From Acanthosoma haemorrhoidale (Eukaryota; Arthropoda; Insecta; Hemiptera; Acanthosomatidae), in NCBI GenBank assembly GCA_930367205.1, contig OV884012.1, positions 52,039,239 through 52,103,238 of the forward strand: a stretch of 64,000 nucleotides of DNA, in the 5' to 3' direction. Shown piece by piece: positions 35,220-47,633 of the stretch; position 1 is the stretch's first letter, and each line of letters begins with the position of its first letter. The position numbers were made by a program, and so were the translations under genes. The notes under the pieces are model-generated. The model was given only the letters and a program-made list of their open reading frames with translations. It was not told the origin of the DNA and ran no database searches.

Positions 35220-36039
35220 TGGCACAACTGCGGTGGTTCCTACGTGGCCTCCAACAAGTCGTGACCTTACCGGTTAAAGCTTCAAACAACAGCAGACCTA
35301 AAGAAGTAGCCGAGCGAGCACCGATAACAGCAGGAACCAAAATGTAACATTAGCTCAAAGAAAAGCAGAAGTGGATAAGCAAAATAGATTGTATTAAAGA
35401 TCACTCTGATTTATCCAAGAAGTATTCAGGAACATTAGGGAGTTTTTCACTCTACAGTCGCATAAGTATTTCAATACTTTATAACTAGGGTTTACCATAA
35501 CAAATATTTTGTATCAAGAAAGACATCAGAAGTTTGGACTGAAGGAAGAAAGAAGTCATTCACTGAAGCAACTACAGCATTTTGACAAATACTTTTATTG
35601 TAACTCTACATAATTATGTTATAAATTTCTATCTCTTACCGACAGGCTTATTAAGAAACTTAAAGACTGATACATTTGAAAATATTGAACAAATAGTTGA
35701 AAGTAAGTTAGCACATATGGGTAAGAAGGCAAAAAACTTTACGTTCGTGCAACAAGTAATTGATTTTCTAAAGAAACAAATTTCAAGATCTACATACAAA
35801 AGAAAAATTAGTTTTTGAAATATTCAACATAAAATCGTATCACAATAAAAACCCAATGAATTTATTTCTGGTTTGACAAAACTGAGATGTAGTCATATGC
35901 GGATCATGAAATATTGGAAAAATACCTAGAAATGGCAAGGTATGATAAACAACCTTCTCACCATGGTGGATTCGGGAAGGTAGTGAGAGTCTACCTACGG
36001 TGGAGCCTAGGGGTAATAGGCATTGGCTATTAGTCGGGG
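35220..36039. other. Possible 5' internal part of an errantivirus
   Basis: After the LTR come a PBS-like TGGCACAACTGCGG and about 600 bases with long but interrupted plus-strand frames. These include 35650-35818, with an NIEQIVESKLAHMGKKAKNF segment of coiled, charged character. They could be gag remains, but no gag motif (zinc knuckle or major homology region) is visible. Confidence 0.3.
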
Positions 36040-36411
36040 TTAGTAGCGTACTGATAAAGCCGGGCTGTGAAGTAGGTGTCCTAGGCTGTAGAACTTTTTC
36101 CTAACACTCTTTAACTTATTGCTGAGATGTGTCGTGAACGACAAGTGTCTACCGAGGGTAATCCCAAGGTACCATAGCTTGTTGCTCACGGAGCACTCTT
36201 TGCCATCTAAGGCGAAGGATTTAAGTAACTTATTTCTTCCAGATTTGTAACTAAATATAATTCCTTGCGTCTTGGCTGGGTTGACTTTGATGTTGACGGC
36301 GTCGAGTTTCTCAGCAATGTGTTGACTGGCGCTCTCAGCAATTTGACATTGGTCTCGATTGGGGCTACACAGCAAAAACAAAAATACTAAAACTATCGTT
36401 GCCCAGAACAA
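36040..36411 (-). pseudogene. LINE RT fragment
   Basis: The reading frame has HIAEKLDAVNIKVNPAKTQG, corresponding to the known L..W.I.VN..KTQ region after the FADD box. KLWYLGITLGRHLSFTTH (the YLGI-LD--L-F--H block) and LGHLLHSPAL follow. The catalytic FADD itself is gone; its place is taken by a hydrophobic run. 5' and 3' truncated, part of a jockey-like ORF2. Confidence 0.7.
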
Positions 36412-39400
36412 TTTAAATCACAAGTTGAAGACGAAGTAAATAAATCATTTGGACTTAACTTTGTCAGATCTTCCTATTCCATTGTTGAAGTGAAATAGTC
36501 AGTGAGTTGGGAGCGATAGTTTTATTCCGTGGGGGGGGGGGAGTAGGCTGAAAAAAGTGTAATGAGGCTTGTTTTTATGTTCAAGTCGAATATTTGAAGC
36601 TTGTGCATCAATTTGCGCAAGGAAATAATTTAGTAGCAGGCAATGTTTTAATGTAGAACAGATAATGATTGTTGCTCCGCCAAGATCTCTGTTGTCTGAT
36701 TGGTAATTTTGTAATCCTCAATGAAAATTTGTCAAGTGTCTGTTAAATGATTCCCTGTAATAACTGCAATATCAATCGGTCGTTTGTGTTACAGGATGTC
36801 CAGTTCATTTCTTCGTCGTTGCAGTCCATTAGAATTTAAAAGTATGTAAGTTATGGAGCCAACTGTAAACTTTCTACAGGTTGTCAACCTTGTCTGTCTC
36901 AAAATAAATTTACTCCACAGGGCGTGGCTTTAACCCACAACGCAAGTGTGATAATTAGATACTTAAGCTTTCCTCTTAGATCAACTCGTAAATTAGTCAA
37001 TCTGCCCGCTACTTAACCTTATCTACAATGTGATCAGAGATTTGGAAAATGCCATTGAATGCATTAGATTAGATTATAACAAAGTCAGTCAATATAGAAT
37101 GGAAAGGAATGAGACGATTGTATAAGTGAAGGCATATTTTTCGGACCTGTCAATAAATATAAATTTCTCCGGCGTCTCAAAAACAAAATTGCTGTAGAAG
37201 GCTAGATATAAATCGGTGAGTTGGAACGGCGTCGTCCTGATTGGCAAAAGATAAGATAGGCCGAATTAGGCAATAAAAATAATATTAACAATGGTGATAA
37301 GGTTTCAGTTCATGATAAATGTTAGTTTATTCTAAATGTTAAAAAATGATTCATTTTGCAACATATCTCTTTAATAGGCTGGTGACTCCATTTTCCTTAT
37401 CAGTGTGCATTATGTAAACAGAATAGCAGATGGTCTATTCTAGAGTTATATGTCATAATTTTAATTTATCTACGTATTCTATACTAATGTTTTACTATTC
37501 GTTAAGTGGTAAGAAAAAAAATGTTTGTAGTTCCATTCTTCATTACAAAAAAAAACTAGTTAAAAAAATCTTTATTCTGAGACAATAGCCCGCTAAGAAA
37601 AACTAAAGACAGTTATATAGGGCCACAGTCTATGCGTACAATTCAGAATAACAGCTAATTATGTTTTAGAAAAAACAAAACCGAAAAAAAAAAATCTTAA
37701 TGCTATTGGGATAACTTTCAAAATAGTTATATAGAGAAGGATGAAAACATTTATAAAGAAAGGATTTGAAAACTGAGAGTTAATAAAAATGAAAGATGAA
37801 TGGAGGTATCGAGAACCAAAGTGTGTGTACACTGACGAGAACGGACATAAGGTGACCTCCATCACTTTTAATCATGTATAGACGAAGAATATATAATGTA
37901 CATTATACCTTTGTAACAATCACAAATCACAATGTAAAATTATTAAAAATTGTATAAAATGTAGCCAAGCTGCAGGAGATAATAGGTAAATAGGTTCATT
38001 TATATAGGATCTATATAAACTCCATAATTTTAATAACCCATGATGAGGGAAAAAAACAACAAAAAAAAAAACAAGGAATGAGTGGAAGCGGATTTGTGAG
38101 CAGGGGGTTTCCTTATTATTTTTTAAATGTTTCTACCTACAATTTGTTTGCATTAAACATGAGCTAAATTGTTTCGTGTGTATAATATATATGGGTGACT
38201 GGGGTAACAGAAGTAGTCGGTTCAGGGTTTATATTAGAAACACTGTTTGGAATGATTGAGATAACTATTAAATGAACTATAAACAGTAGCGTAATAAGAT
38301 ATCAGGGGGCTCCCTCGACAACAGTCTGTGCACCATGAGTGTCCCATCCAGAGTGAATCCACTGGATCTTTTAACAGACCATCTTAGTTTGAGGGTGCGG
38401 CCGTGCAGACGACGCTCCTGGTAGGGAATTCTTGCATATCCAGCTCTCCTTATTGCCTTATGACATATATTCATATACATACATACATCGAATACATATA
38501 TTCGAGCAATGTGACCTTCTCTTTGCCTGATAATCTCTTAAAATTAAAAGAATAACTAAGCCTGAAGATAGACTGCAGTAGTTCGAGCCTCATTGCAAAT
38601 AGAGCATGTAAAACTTTAGTATTTTTTATCACCTTATTATTATATTACCTTACCTTAGCACTGAGTGCCATTCAAGACGTTCCATAATCTGAGTTTCCAA
38701 GTTAGAAAAGGGTAGTTATTAATTTTTCTATCTGTGAACATATTAGAGCTACAATTTCGTAAGTTAAATAATCTTTGTTCGAGGATAGTATTTTAGAAAA
38801 CCTTATTATGAATAACATTCATTACACTGGTATATATACAAATATTAATGAATTACAGCACTAGAACATTCCTTGACGAAGGTTTAAGGAGAAGTGTCTT
38901 GGGTTTTGGATGTGGGTTGCTGGATGCAGGTAGTTTTTAGGTCTAGGCGGGTTGTAAAAGAGGGACAAATACAAAGGAATGGTTGACCTTCCTTGACTGA
39001 AGTACACATTTTTAGCTAAAAAGGAATATTACATAACTGTAGTTATAAGTACGTACCATCCCGCATGGGGGATGGGATGGGGGGAAAAATGTGAATATTT
39101 GTCATTCAGTCGGATGATATGATGACAAAGATATACTGGTTTTAGAAACCGATATGACTGAATTCCGATAAGAAATTTATTTTTAATGTATGCTTGCACA
39201 TTTAAATATTAAATAACTATGATTAATACATCAATATTTCCTTTTTAAATTATTTTGGGCCATTATAGTATTTGAGTGTTTGGTACTTTTGTATTTATTT
39301 TAAACTTGAGGCAAAGAAGGGTTGAAGCCTCTTAGCTTGAATCTAAGTTCACAAAAGAGAATGTAAATTAAATATAATCGTTCCGTGTTAAAATTTCTAG

Positions 39401-40154
39401 CACACGTACCGTACGGTACATATACTTGATACAATGTTTTCATGAGACGCGAAAATCATTTCTTGATCACTCTATTACCATACCGGTACCATGAAACGTT
39501 TAATAAAATGTCAAAGCAATGGTCTTGATAAATAATATCTCCTTGGGATTTTAGCAAATTGTAAAGTGGTTAATACACGTATTAATGTCGTATTTACAAC
39601 ATTTCCGAAGCCATCAAACAGACCGCCAAGAGGCACGAAATTTTAGAAGGAAGTTTAAATTGATACTAATAATGCTAAAAGTAAAATAATAGCCCCAAAA
39701 TAAACACCGTACAATAATAATTTCTCAGCACGAAGGCATTTGTTTTTCCTCTGTTGGTCTGTCTGTTTGTATTTATAAACGCTAATATCTACCGTAAAAA
39801 TGGTTCAATTGATTTGAAATTTCAAAGTTTTATTTCACACAACATCGAAACATTCCGTTAGATTTTTGATTAAATACAGGGAATATATGCATAATACAGT
39901 GAATATAAATGGGAAGCATGAAAAGAAAAATTAACTTGAAAAAACTCGGTACCATTTAGCTAAAGTTCAGGATTAAAAGTTCAAAATTTTTCTCCATGGA
40001 TAAAGACTTTCTTAACGGAACGTTTGAAGAAAAAGTAATGTTTTCAAACAATGGACAGTTTTCCGCTGCATTGATGTCATCCTTTATAAGTATTTTGAAA
40101 AAAAATACAATTTAGTTCCTAAATTTAAAAACAAAAATGAAATATAAAGATTGA
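36412..40154. other. Repeat-poor stretch, no gene found
   Basis: AT-rich DNA with a G11 run at 36531-36541. Short open frames (37659-37865, 38277-38480) lack convincing motifs. The latter ends with an SGFTLDG segment faintly like a Tc1/mariner catalytic region, but it is too short to call. Confidence 0.45.
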
Positions 40155-40817
40155 TGTCGGGTCGTCACTAGGGGGGTGCCTGGTCACCCTAGCCCTGGTG
40201 ATAAGTGCGGATTGTTCGAGTTTATAACCTGGACAATCGTTTCATGACGGCGTTACTATCTGACTCCATTTTTGATAGGTATGTGCCCCGACAATGCACT
40301 ATGTTCAAGAGAAGAGGTACAGAGGTTTTTCATAAAGAATTAGTCAAGGTTTCAGAGTTCGAGCGGAAACCAAGCGTCAACGAGTAAAGGTCACGAGAGA
40401 CTAATTAACAGGACTAGGAGCCCGCCTTAAGTACCCTCTCCAGCCTTGCCTACTGGGAGGGCTGCAAGGGTTGCTAGGCCGGTGGTTGGTTCTCAGACAT
40501 GTGGTGATGACCCTTAATTACCCGGCCAGCCCTGACCCCTGGAGGGTAAAGAGGCTGCAAAAGGGTTGTTTATGTTTATGCCCTGCGGGTACCCTCACTT
40601 ATATGGTGAGGTACCTGTGACCGACAGCTGGCGACCCTTCTCGTGTGACTTGCTCGGCCTCCGCCTTTTTTTCTTACCACCTTTACAATGATTTATATTT
40701 GTTCATGTTCTTTACATTTGCCTATAATACATTTAGTTCATGTTATTTACGTTTGCTTACAATATATATGCAATAGAGTATAGGGTGATTTATCTTATGT
40801 AGTTAGCGGTCGCTACA
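40155..40817 (-). mobile_element. Solo LTR, target duplication ATTGA
   Basis: On plus it begins TGTCGGGTCGTCACTAGG and ends GGTCGCTACA, so in its own orientation it runs TGTAGCG to CCCGACA, with canonical TG...CA ends. ATTGA at 40150-40154 is repeated exactly at 40818-40822, a 5-bp target duplication. Length is 663 bp. It shares both ends and much of the interior with 43639-44291, 46710-47633 and 58744-59602. No internal retroelement sequence is attached, so this is a solo LTR left by recombination between the two LTRs of a full copy. Confidence 0.88.
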
Positions 40818-43638
40818 ATTGATTTAATGAGTTGATAACTGAAACTGGCCCTTGTATCAACTTCTTAAATATATTTGAAAATAAATATGACGTTGAGTTG
40901 GGTGTCATGTTAAAGGCCTTGATGTCCTGGTTGGTAGTATGTAAAATTTGTTGGAATTTCGTTAGCCGTGGATATAGTTTTGAGAGGATGTATTCGTTGG
41001 GAAACTAGTTTAGGCTGATGAAATAAAAAAGCTGGATTTGTCTTCAAATTTATGAACGACAATTTGGCATACCAACTATGTCTGCTTCAGGTCATGAATA
41101 AATTGATATGTTATGTATGCGTAAGACTGTAACATTATTTTTAAAATCTCATTTTAATTTATTCATTTTTTTTTAATTTATTTATTTTATTTATTGCTAT
41201 CAAGACCAGATACACTCAAATGTAGATTGGTGAAAAATCGTCCATATACAAATTTGACGAATACATTTAATCAGAAATAAAAAGAATCTAATAGAAAGAA
41301 ACATAATTCATGAAACTAGTTCCTATTCGCACCTGAGGTGCAATCCAGGGTGCGTAGGGGGTTGATATCTTATTAGTTAGGGGCTGACCTGAACCAGGAC
41401 GGTTCGATAACCACACCCCACCTAGATTCCCTTCTTACAGCATCTTGTTTCGAATATGCAACATCGCCGAGTTGTCGTTAGCAGCTAGCCGTTGTAACAA
41501 ATATTGTTTGCTGCTGGAGCTGCATTGATCCACGCCTCACTGATATAATTACATCGAGGAAGCTTGGAGGGGAGGTATGCCGACTAAAAGTCCCTCCCGT
41601 TTCCATGGCAACCGCTTCTGACTAATCAATAGGTTACTTATATAAATATGTACTATGACCAATATTTAATTTAATAACGAAATTTCCATAAAATAAGAAA
41701 TTTTTTGAGCGCCATGCTTTAAACCATCTTACAATGAGGGAGAAAAAAAGAGAACAACAACATATATGGCCTTAAAAAAAACTTTCTATTCCAGGCTAGT
41801 TCAGGGGTTAAGGGCATGGTAAAGTTATAAAGCAGCAAGCAGAATATATACATGCAAAATTATTTACAGAAGAAATATTAACAACCTGAGAAAAATAGTA
41901 TACCTGTATTTGGTAGACAAAAAACTATGACATTTTCGAACGGTTTTTGGAAAATAACTTTTTTCCAGTCATCGTAGATAATCAGTTTCTTTTATACGTT
42001 CTCCAACGTTTTTTTTATTCCTGAACACAACATTAAGCGAGATACTTATAGATACTATACATTTTTAAAGTTGCACAACCTTTTCCATATTTCCTCAAAA
42101 CTACGATTGCAACCTTCTATATGGTTCTACTTGCATTACTGAAGTGGTATAGGCACTATATATTACATATACATGTATAAATGATGTATTTATCATTATC
42201 ATAATAATTGTTTATAGTTATTTATTATGTTTCTGGTCAATGGAAATAATTTTTTAGTCGTAATGCCGAGTTTACTCCGAAGTTGCAGATACCTACCATT
42301 GACAAATGTCAACAATAAGTCACCACAGCAACAGCAAAATCTACGTTGTCGATGGGGGACCCCCTACTGCATAAAGTATTACGGCATCGCAATGACAATT
42401 TTGTTTCCTCTAATGCAATATACATTACCTACTTGAGGAAGCACTACGACTTCAACATGATGGTTATATTTGATAGATGCCCACCCGAATAGGCTCAGAG
42501 GGGTACTACGAATTGATAAAGGATTCGTCGTCGTAAGGTATACCAGCTGACATAATATTTGACAATTCTATACACTAATTCAATAAAGTCTCATTTCTAA
42601 GTTACTTCCTTTAAACCACACTACTTCGCTTGTAATAATAATGAAATATGTGAAGAACCATGAACAACAATATTTTATTGAATAAAAAAAAAATTATAGC
42701 TTACGAAAAATAACACAACAACAATTATTCACAAATAAAATATTTAATTATTCCCATCACCCTCTCGATTTTTCGGCAAACTGAAACATTTAACAATTTA
42801 TTTTTAAAAATTCAATGCTAAAAACGATCAACCTGTTCTTTATTCATTCATCAGCTTCATCGATCCTGGTACGTGCGGGTCCAGAAGATTGATTTGAAAA
42901 TTTACCGGTGGCGGCACGTACCCCTCCCCCATTCCTGCAATTAATAAATTATTTAATTTAATTAACCAAATAATGACTTGAATGGATGTTGTTTGCTTTA
43001 TATGGAACGTTCCCAGATGTACTGTAATACCGGGTCGACCCGTGATAAAGGCATTGGAGCCCCTAAAACTCCGTCAAAGTTTGAAATTTCCCAACCAATG
43101 ATTTTATACCTTTACCTGTTTTTCATACGCACCCAGATTGGGTAAGTCAAGAAAATTTTGCCTAACTTTTATGATTTGTAAATCGCTTAATATTGGGTTC
43201 GGCAAAAAATGTTTCAAACAAATGTTGTTTCTGCTTGTTTTCTTTCAAATTTATAAGGGGCTAATTATCGCTACGAATAACTGACTAGCTAACTAAAAAA
43301 CTTATTTTCCAAAAACGGAAAAAGTCCGAACTTTTCATGGTTTTCTGGCTACCAAATATTAAGGCGGAGAGGGAAAGGAGGTCGAAAACTCATATTCTTC
43401 ATACGATTACTAATATCTTCAAGATAAAAAAAAGCCATCTACCTTACCTTTTGCAAGGTAAAAGTACCCAGTGACTGGGGTATTTATCCACATCTATAAC
43501 TTGGGCAGAATTAAAATAAATGGATGTTACTGGCTCAAAGATCATATCCAATTTACTTACGCATTGAATAAATCCTATATAATAAGTCCATCGATATTGC
43601 CAACTCCAAACAATTACAATTATAACCAATTCTATTAA
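40818..43638. other. No recognisable gene
   Basis: Mostly AT-rich. 41330-41640 and 42870-43090 are more GC-balanced but carry no open frame or repeated module that I can match. Nothing could be assigned. Confidence 0.5.
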
Positions 43639-44291
43639 TGTAGCGTAGCAATATATATATGTAAATCACCCTACACTCGGGTTAGTAATGTATTATAATA
43701 TAATGTAAATCTTGTAAGCTTCTTTGGAATAAATCAGGGTCGCGGCATGTGGTAGGAGGCGGGCAGTCATTCGGGCACCGACAGGCGACCATAAAACCTG
43801 GGCAAAGGACACTGACCCCTATTAGAATAGACCTTCAGCCCCTGCTAGCAACCATATAAAACACACCCTTGTACCCCAACGGTCATAAAACTAAAAGGAA
43901 GTGACTACCTATGTATCATAAAACATACTACGGGCAGACAGACCCAGCCTTCCACGAGGGAGGGGGTTATCATATTTATATCAGTAAATTTCACTCTTCA
44001 CTCTACTCTCTCTCTGCTGTCTTATGAGTCGCCACGATGTCTACCACCTGCCGCCTCAGCCTACCAGACTGCCGTGCCCCGTTTGAACTCTGAACCGGTA
44101 TTATCTTTTATGCTACCTCTCTACCTTTTTCTTTTGAACATAGTGCCTTGTCGGGACACATTCCTATCAATAAATGGAGTCAGATATTAAAATGCCGACA
44201 TGGAACAATGGTCCATGTTATAAACTACATCAATCCGCACTTGTCACCAGGGCTAGAGTGATCAGGCACTCCCCTAGTGACGCCCCCGACA
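43639..44291 (+). mobile_element. Solo LTR, target duplication ATTAA
   Basis: It starts TGTAGCGTAGC and ends CGCCCCCGACA, 653 bp. ATTAA at 43634-43638 is repeated at 44292-44296. It carries AATAAA at 44169-44174, about 120 bases before the end, a good position for the R region, and a pyrimidine-rich CT stretch at 43990-44020. Same family as 40155-40817. No coding sequence. Confidence 0.88.
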
Positions 44292-44561
44292 ATTAACATA
44301 AAATAGAATTGGTGGTTGATCACTTGCTAAGTATGTATTAAAACGTAAACATAATTCTGGTTTCTCCAACATTCCACTGATAATCATCTCTATACGCAAA
44401 ACATAAAATCAGTGAAATAGCCCATTGAAAAATGTCAACATATTTGTTTTAATATATTAAATTGGATTTAGCTATAATATTAGCTTTTATTGTAGCGTTT
44501 CATTTTAAGTCATTTGCTTATTATATACTACATATAATAATCCCAATTGTCCAACTGACCA

Positions 44562-46146
44562 TAAGACCTTAGAAGGCGTGCCTTCACAGTGCATTATATT
44601 CAGGAGAAGAGGTACAGGATAGATATTAAAGGTAGTTTACATGGTCTTGGGATGACCACGAGTTCGCACTCGGTATGTAAGGATAGGGGAAAAACGTCCG
44701 GATAATAAAGGGGAGTGTGAACTGGAAAGAGGTAGACTGGCTTGCTGGAGGAGTTGCTACTAGGTACATTTTGTAGGGCTCCAGAGACCTCGTCTGAATG
44801 GAAGAGATCTCTTTCAAGGATGTGCTAGTTTTAGCGAGCCGCGGCCAGAGAATCCCTCTAGAAAGGTATGGGATCTGACAACGCCGGACTAAAACATAGC
44901 AAGGTTAGGAAAGAGAGGTGCAGAAGTAGTCAAATAAGAAAGCCACTATTCGAGTAAAGTAACAAGCCGTGTCCAAGTCCAATACACATACACTCACTAG
45001 GTGATGAGGCTCACCTTCAGCTTGTGACCGTAGAAAACACTAACACTAAAACCTATACATAGAACCTAAGACTAAAGCGTTCCAGCCGCGACAGCGTCCT
45101 GCCATCGATGGGGGAACGGAGCGGGGGTTATCGTGTTAAACACCGGGTTTGTCAAGTATTGCAGAGAGTCGAAAAATTTGATATGTCTACGTTGGATGAA
45201 CTCATCCACCGTAGGCAGCTCAAAGATCTCGTGAAGCTCACTGTTGCTCCGCTGCTCGAATGAAGTACCTCTGACCACTTTCATTAGTATACCGTTTTGG
45301 AGTTGTTGGAGTTTCTTAGCTGTTGTATACGTCAGATAAAGAAAAAGCGGTGCACCATACAGCAGAGTAGGCCTGAGTATACTCTTGTAGATCAGTAGCT
45401 TGAGACGCAGTGATAGATTGGGGGAAGTCAATAAGTGCGTGAGCAGGTGAGACTTCTTCGTAAAATGGTTACTAAATTGGAGGTGTCTATCCATTATAAT
45501 TCCCAGATATACTAGGTGGTTGGCTGGTGAATTTTCCTCCGTTCCTACTGTGTAACTAGTAGGGAGCGGGCTTTTTTCCTTTTGGAAAGAGAAAATTACG
45601 CAGTCAGTCTTACCCGCGTTTACAGATATATTGAGTCTCCCCAACCTCTCACTGATCTGGTTACAGGCTACTTCAGCCTGTCTTAGAGCTACCTTGGCAC
45701 TCATGCTGCTACTGCACACCGCTATGTCATCTGCGAAAGCAGTAACTTTGGTATTTTTGAACCGGGCCCGACAATCTCAGACGTGTATACGTTGAATAGT
45801 ACAGGGGATAAGACGGCGCCTTGGGGTACTCCACAGGTCAGTAGCACAGCTTCACCCACCCGCACCCGCAACGATCTGTTTTTCAAGAAGCTAGCAAGAA
45901 TTGAATAGAGTTGGACTGAATGATATAGCTCAGCATTTCGGAATTATATAGGCAGGTCAGAGGCCGGGCTATGCCCACGCCCCTAGTGAGCTCCGGGCGA
46001 GTCGCGTTCGTGAACTGCTAGGGGAGACTACCTTTCTAAACCGACGCCGAAGATTTATTAATAAAATGTGGAAAGGTAGGTGGGTGATTTCTGATCCGTG
46101 AAGAGAGTAACTTCTATTTATTCGTGGTGGAGAAGTTGGTACAACA
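44562..46146 (-). mobile_element. LTR-like repeat split by a LINE insertion
   Basis: On minus, 46146-45911 matches 715-950 on plus (start TGTTGTRCCAACTT). Then about 0.93 kb of jockey RT intervenes, and from about 44975 to 44562 the sequence matches 1005-1378. The uninterrupted copy at 715-1378 proves the original continuity. About 55 bases of the repeat around the insertion point are missing or too diverged to align. Confidence 0.75.
45072..45910 (-). pseudogene. jockey-type RT, 5'-truncated, inserted in the LTR
   Basis: The RT order is LASFLKNRSLRVRVGE, LLTCGVPQGAVLSPVLFN, YTSE, a frameshift near 45770, then TKVTAFADDIAVCSSSMS (catalytic Asp pair intact). An open frame of 215 codons to the stop at 45072 follows, holding the LNISVNAGKTD block, LVYLGIIMDRHLQFSNH and a LRPTLLYGAPL block. 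This C-terminal frame is the longest intact RT stretch in the window apart from the endonuclease ORF. The single frameshift and the truncated start make it inactive. Confidence 0.85.
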
Positions 46147-46709
46147 GATGCCTATATTTTCCAAGTCTTCCTTATGTCGAATAAGACCTCTATGTAACAT
46201 TCTATCCTTTTAAGGTACTCATAAATATCAGTACAGACATACAGGCTGACGCATTGGTGAATATGTAAGGGTTTCTGGTTAAAAAAAAAAAGTTGGCACA
46301 ACTCACCGTAAGGCAGCTAAATAAAAAGAAAAGGGAATATTTAATAAATCACGAAACATAAAATTACTATTAAATGTAAGACGTTAGCATGTATGAAGCT
46401 AGATGGACTGTATATAATCAAAAGGAGAAAAAAGTGGTATCATAACTTTACAAGGATAATTTGGTTCCTTAAACAGTTATAAGACCCTAAACAAAGACCT
46501 TCCAGCTTGTTTGGCTTCAACCATCGCAGAATTCTTTATTTGTGCCTTTTCTAAGAGATCCTCGAGAGTTCAAATTAAGATTGTCCCTTTCAACTTACGA
46601 CTTTCCAACAGGGATTTTGAGTAGAAGAACTATTCAATAGCCGCTTTATTCAATGTCTGCAGTATCTAACTGTTGTTGGCTTTTTTACAACTGTCGGGGT
46701 GTCAACAAT
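46147..46709. other. No recognisable gene
   Basis: AT-rich DNA with an A11 run and broken frames; nothing could be assigned. Confidence 0.5.
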
Positions 46710-47633
46710 TGTCGGGGGGCGTCACTAGGGGAGTGCCTGATCACTCTAGCCCTGGTGACAAGTGCGGATTGTTGTAGTTAATAACATGGACCATGTTCCA
46801 TGTCGGCGTTAATATCTGACTCCATTTATTGATAGGGATGTGTCCCGACAATACACTGTGTTCAGGATGAGGTTTAGAGGTTCATAAAGAATAAGACCAG
46901 TTTTCAGAGTTCGGGCGGGAGATTGGCAGCGTAATAGTACAAGTCGTCAGAGGTCTGCTAGAGGCTGTGAGGTGACTGCCCAGAGGTGTGGCAGAGAGAG
47001 AGTAGACTAGTGGAAGGCTGAGTGGACTTACTCCCAGGGCCCCGGGGCCCTGGCGTATCGCGACGAGTGATAGCGGCTATCTAGATGAAGAGACTAGGAA
47101 AGACTAGAGTGAGCCTACCAGGGCCAAGCGGCCCTGGTGTAAAGCGACCAAGTAGTGCGGCTGAGGAGACTAGGAAAAAGAGTGGTTCTGCAGGGCGAAA
47201 ACCCTTGATTTAAATATCCGTCCCCCCTACCTACTGGAAGGCGGAGCCTGGCTGCCGGGGGTATGTTTTATGATGCCCAGGTGGCTAATCCCCTTTAAGT
47301 TATTGACTGTTGGCCTAAAAGAGTGTGCTTTATGATGTCACACCTACCGAGCTACGTGACCGCTCGTTCCCTAAAAGACTGTTTCTGGCATGATTTTTAG
47401 ATTTTATGACCCCGGACAGTGACTGAAGGTCTGCTTGGGTCTATTTTATTAGGGGCAGTGGATTATCCTCTCAGGTTTTATAGCAGGACCTTCGTCCCTC
47501 TGTTACCTGTTTCACGACTACCGACCTCTCTATGATTTATTACAAGAAGTTTACAAAGATTTGCATTTATGTTATAATACATTATGCACCAGAGTATAGG
47601 GTAATTTACATATATAGTTAGCGCTTCGCTACA
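46710..47633 (-). mobile_element. Solo LTR, expanded copy
   Basis: It has the same ends as the 40155 and 43639 copies (TGTCGGGGGGCGTC on plus at the left, CGCTACA at the right) but is 924 bp. The extra length comes partly from a duplicated block of about 75 bases near 47025-47185. Flanks ACAAT and ACTTA do not match, so the target duplication is lost or the left border is altered; a second TGTCGGGG sits 18 bases further left. Confidence 0.75.
47025..47185. repeat. Direct duplication with GC palindromes inside the LTR
   Basis: Two diverged units each contain a CCAGGGCC...GGCCCTGG stem, then RAAGCGAC/TCGCGAC, then GAGACTAGGAAA. The first stem is a perfect 20-base palindrome (CCAGGGCCCCGGGGCCCTGG, about 47032-47051). 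The second has a short loop. Other LTR copies lack this duplication. Confidence 0.65.

Noticed and set aside
36531..36541. G11 run (also G runs at 9263 and 62076)
   Set aside because: Simple homopolymers without flanking structure except at 9263, which is covered with the foldback.
38277..38480. 67-codon minus frame with SGFTLDG resembling a Tc1/mariner catalytic region
   Set aside because: Only one weak motif, no second catalytic block and no terminal repeats were seen.
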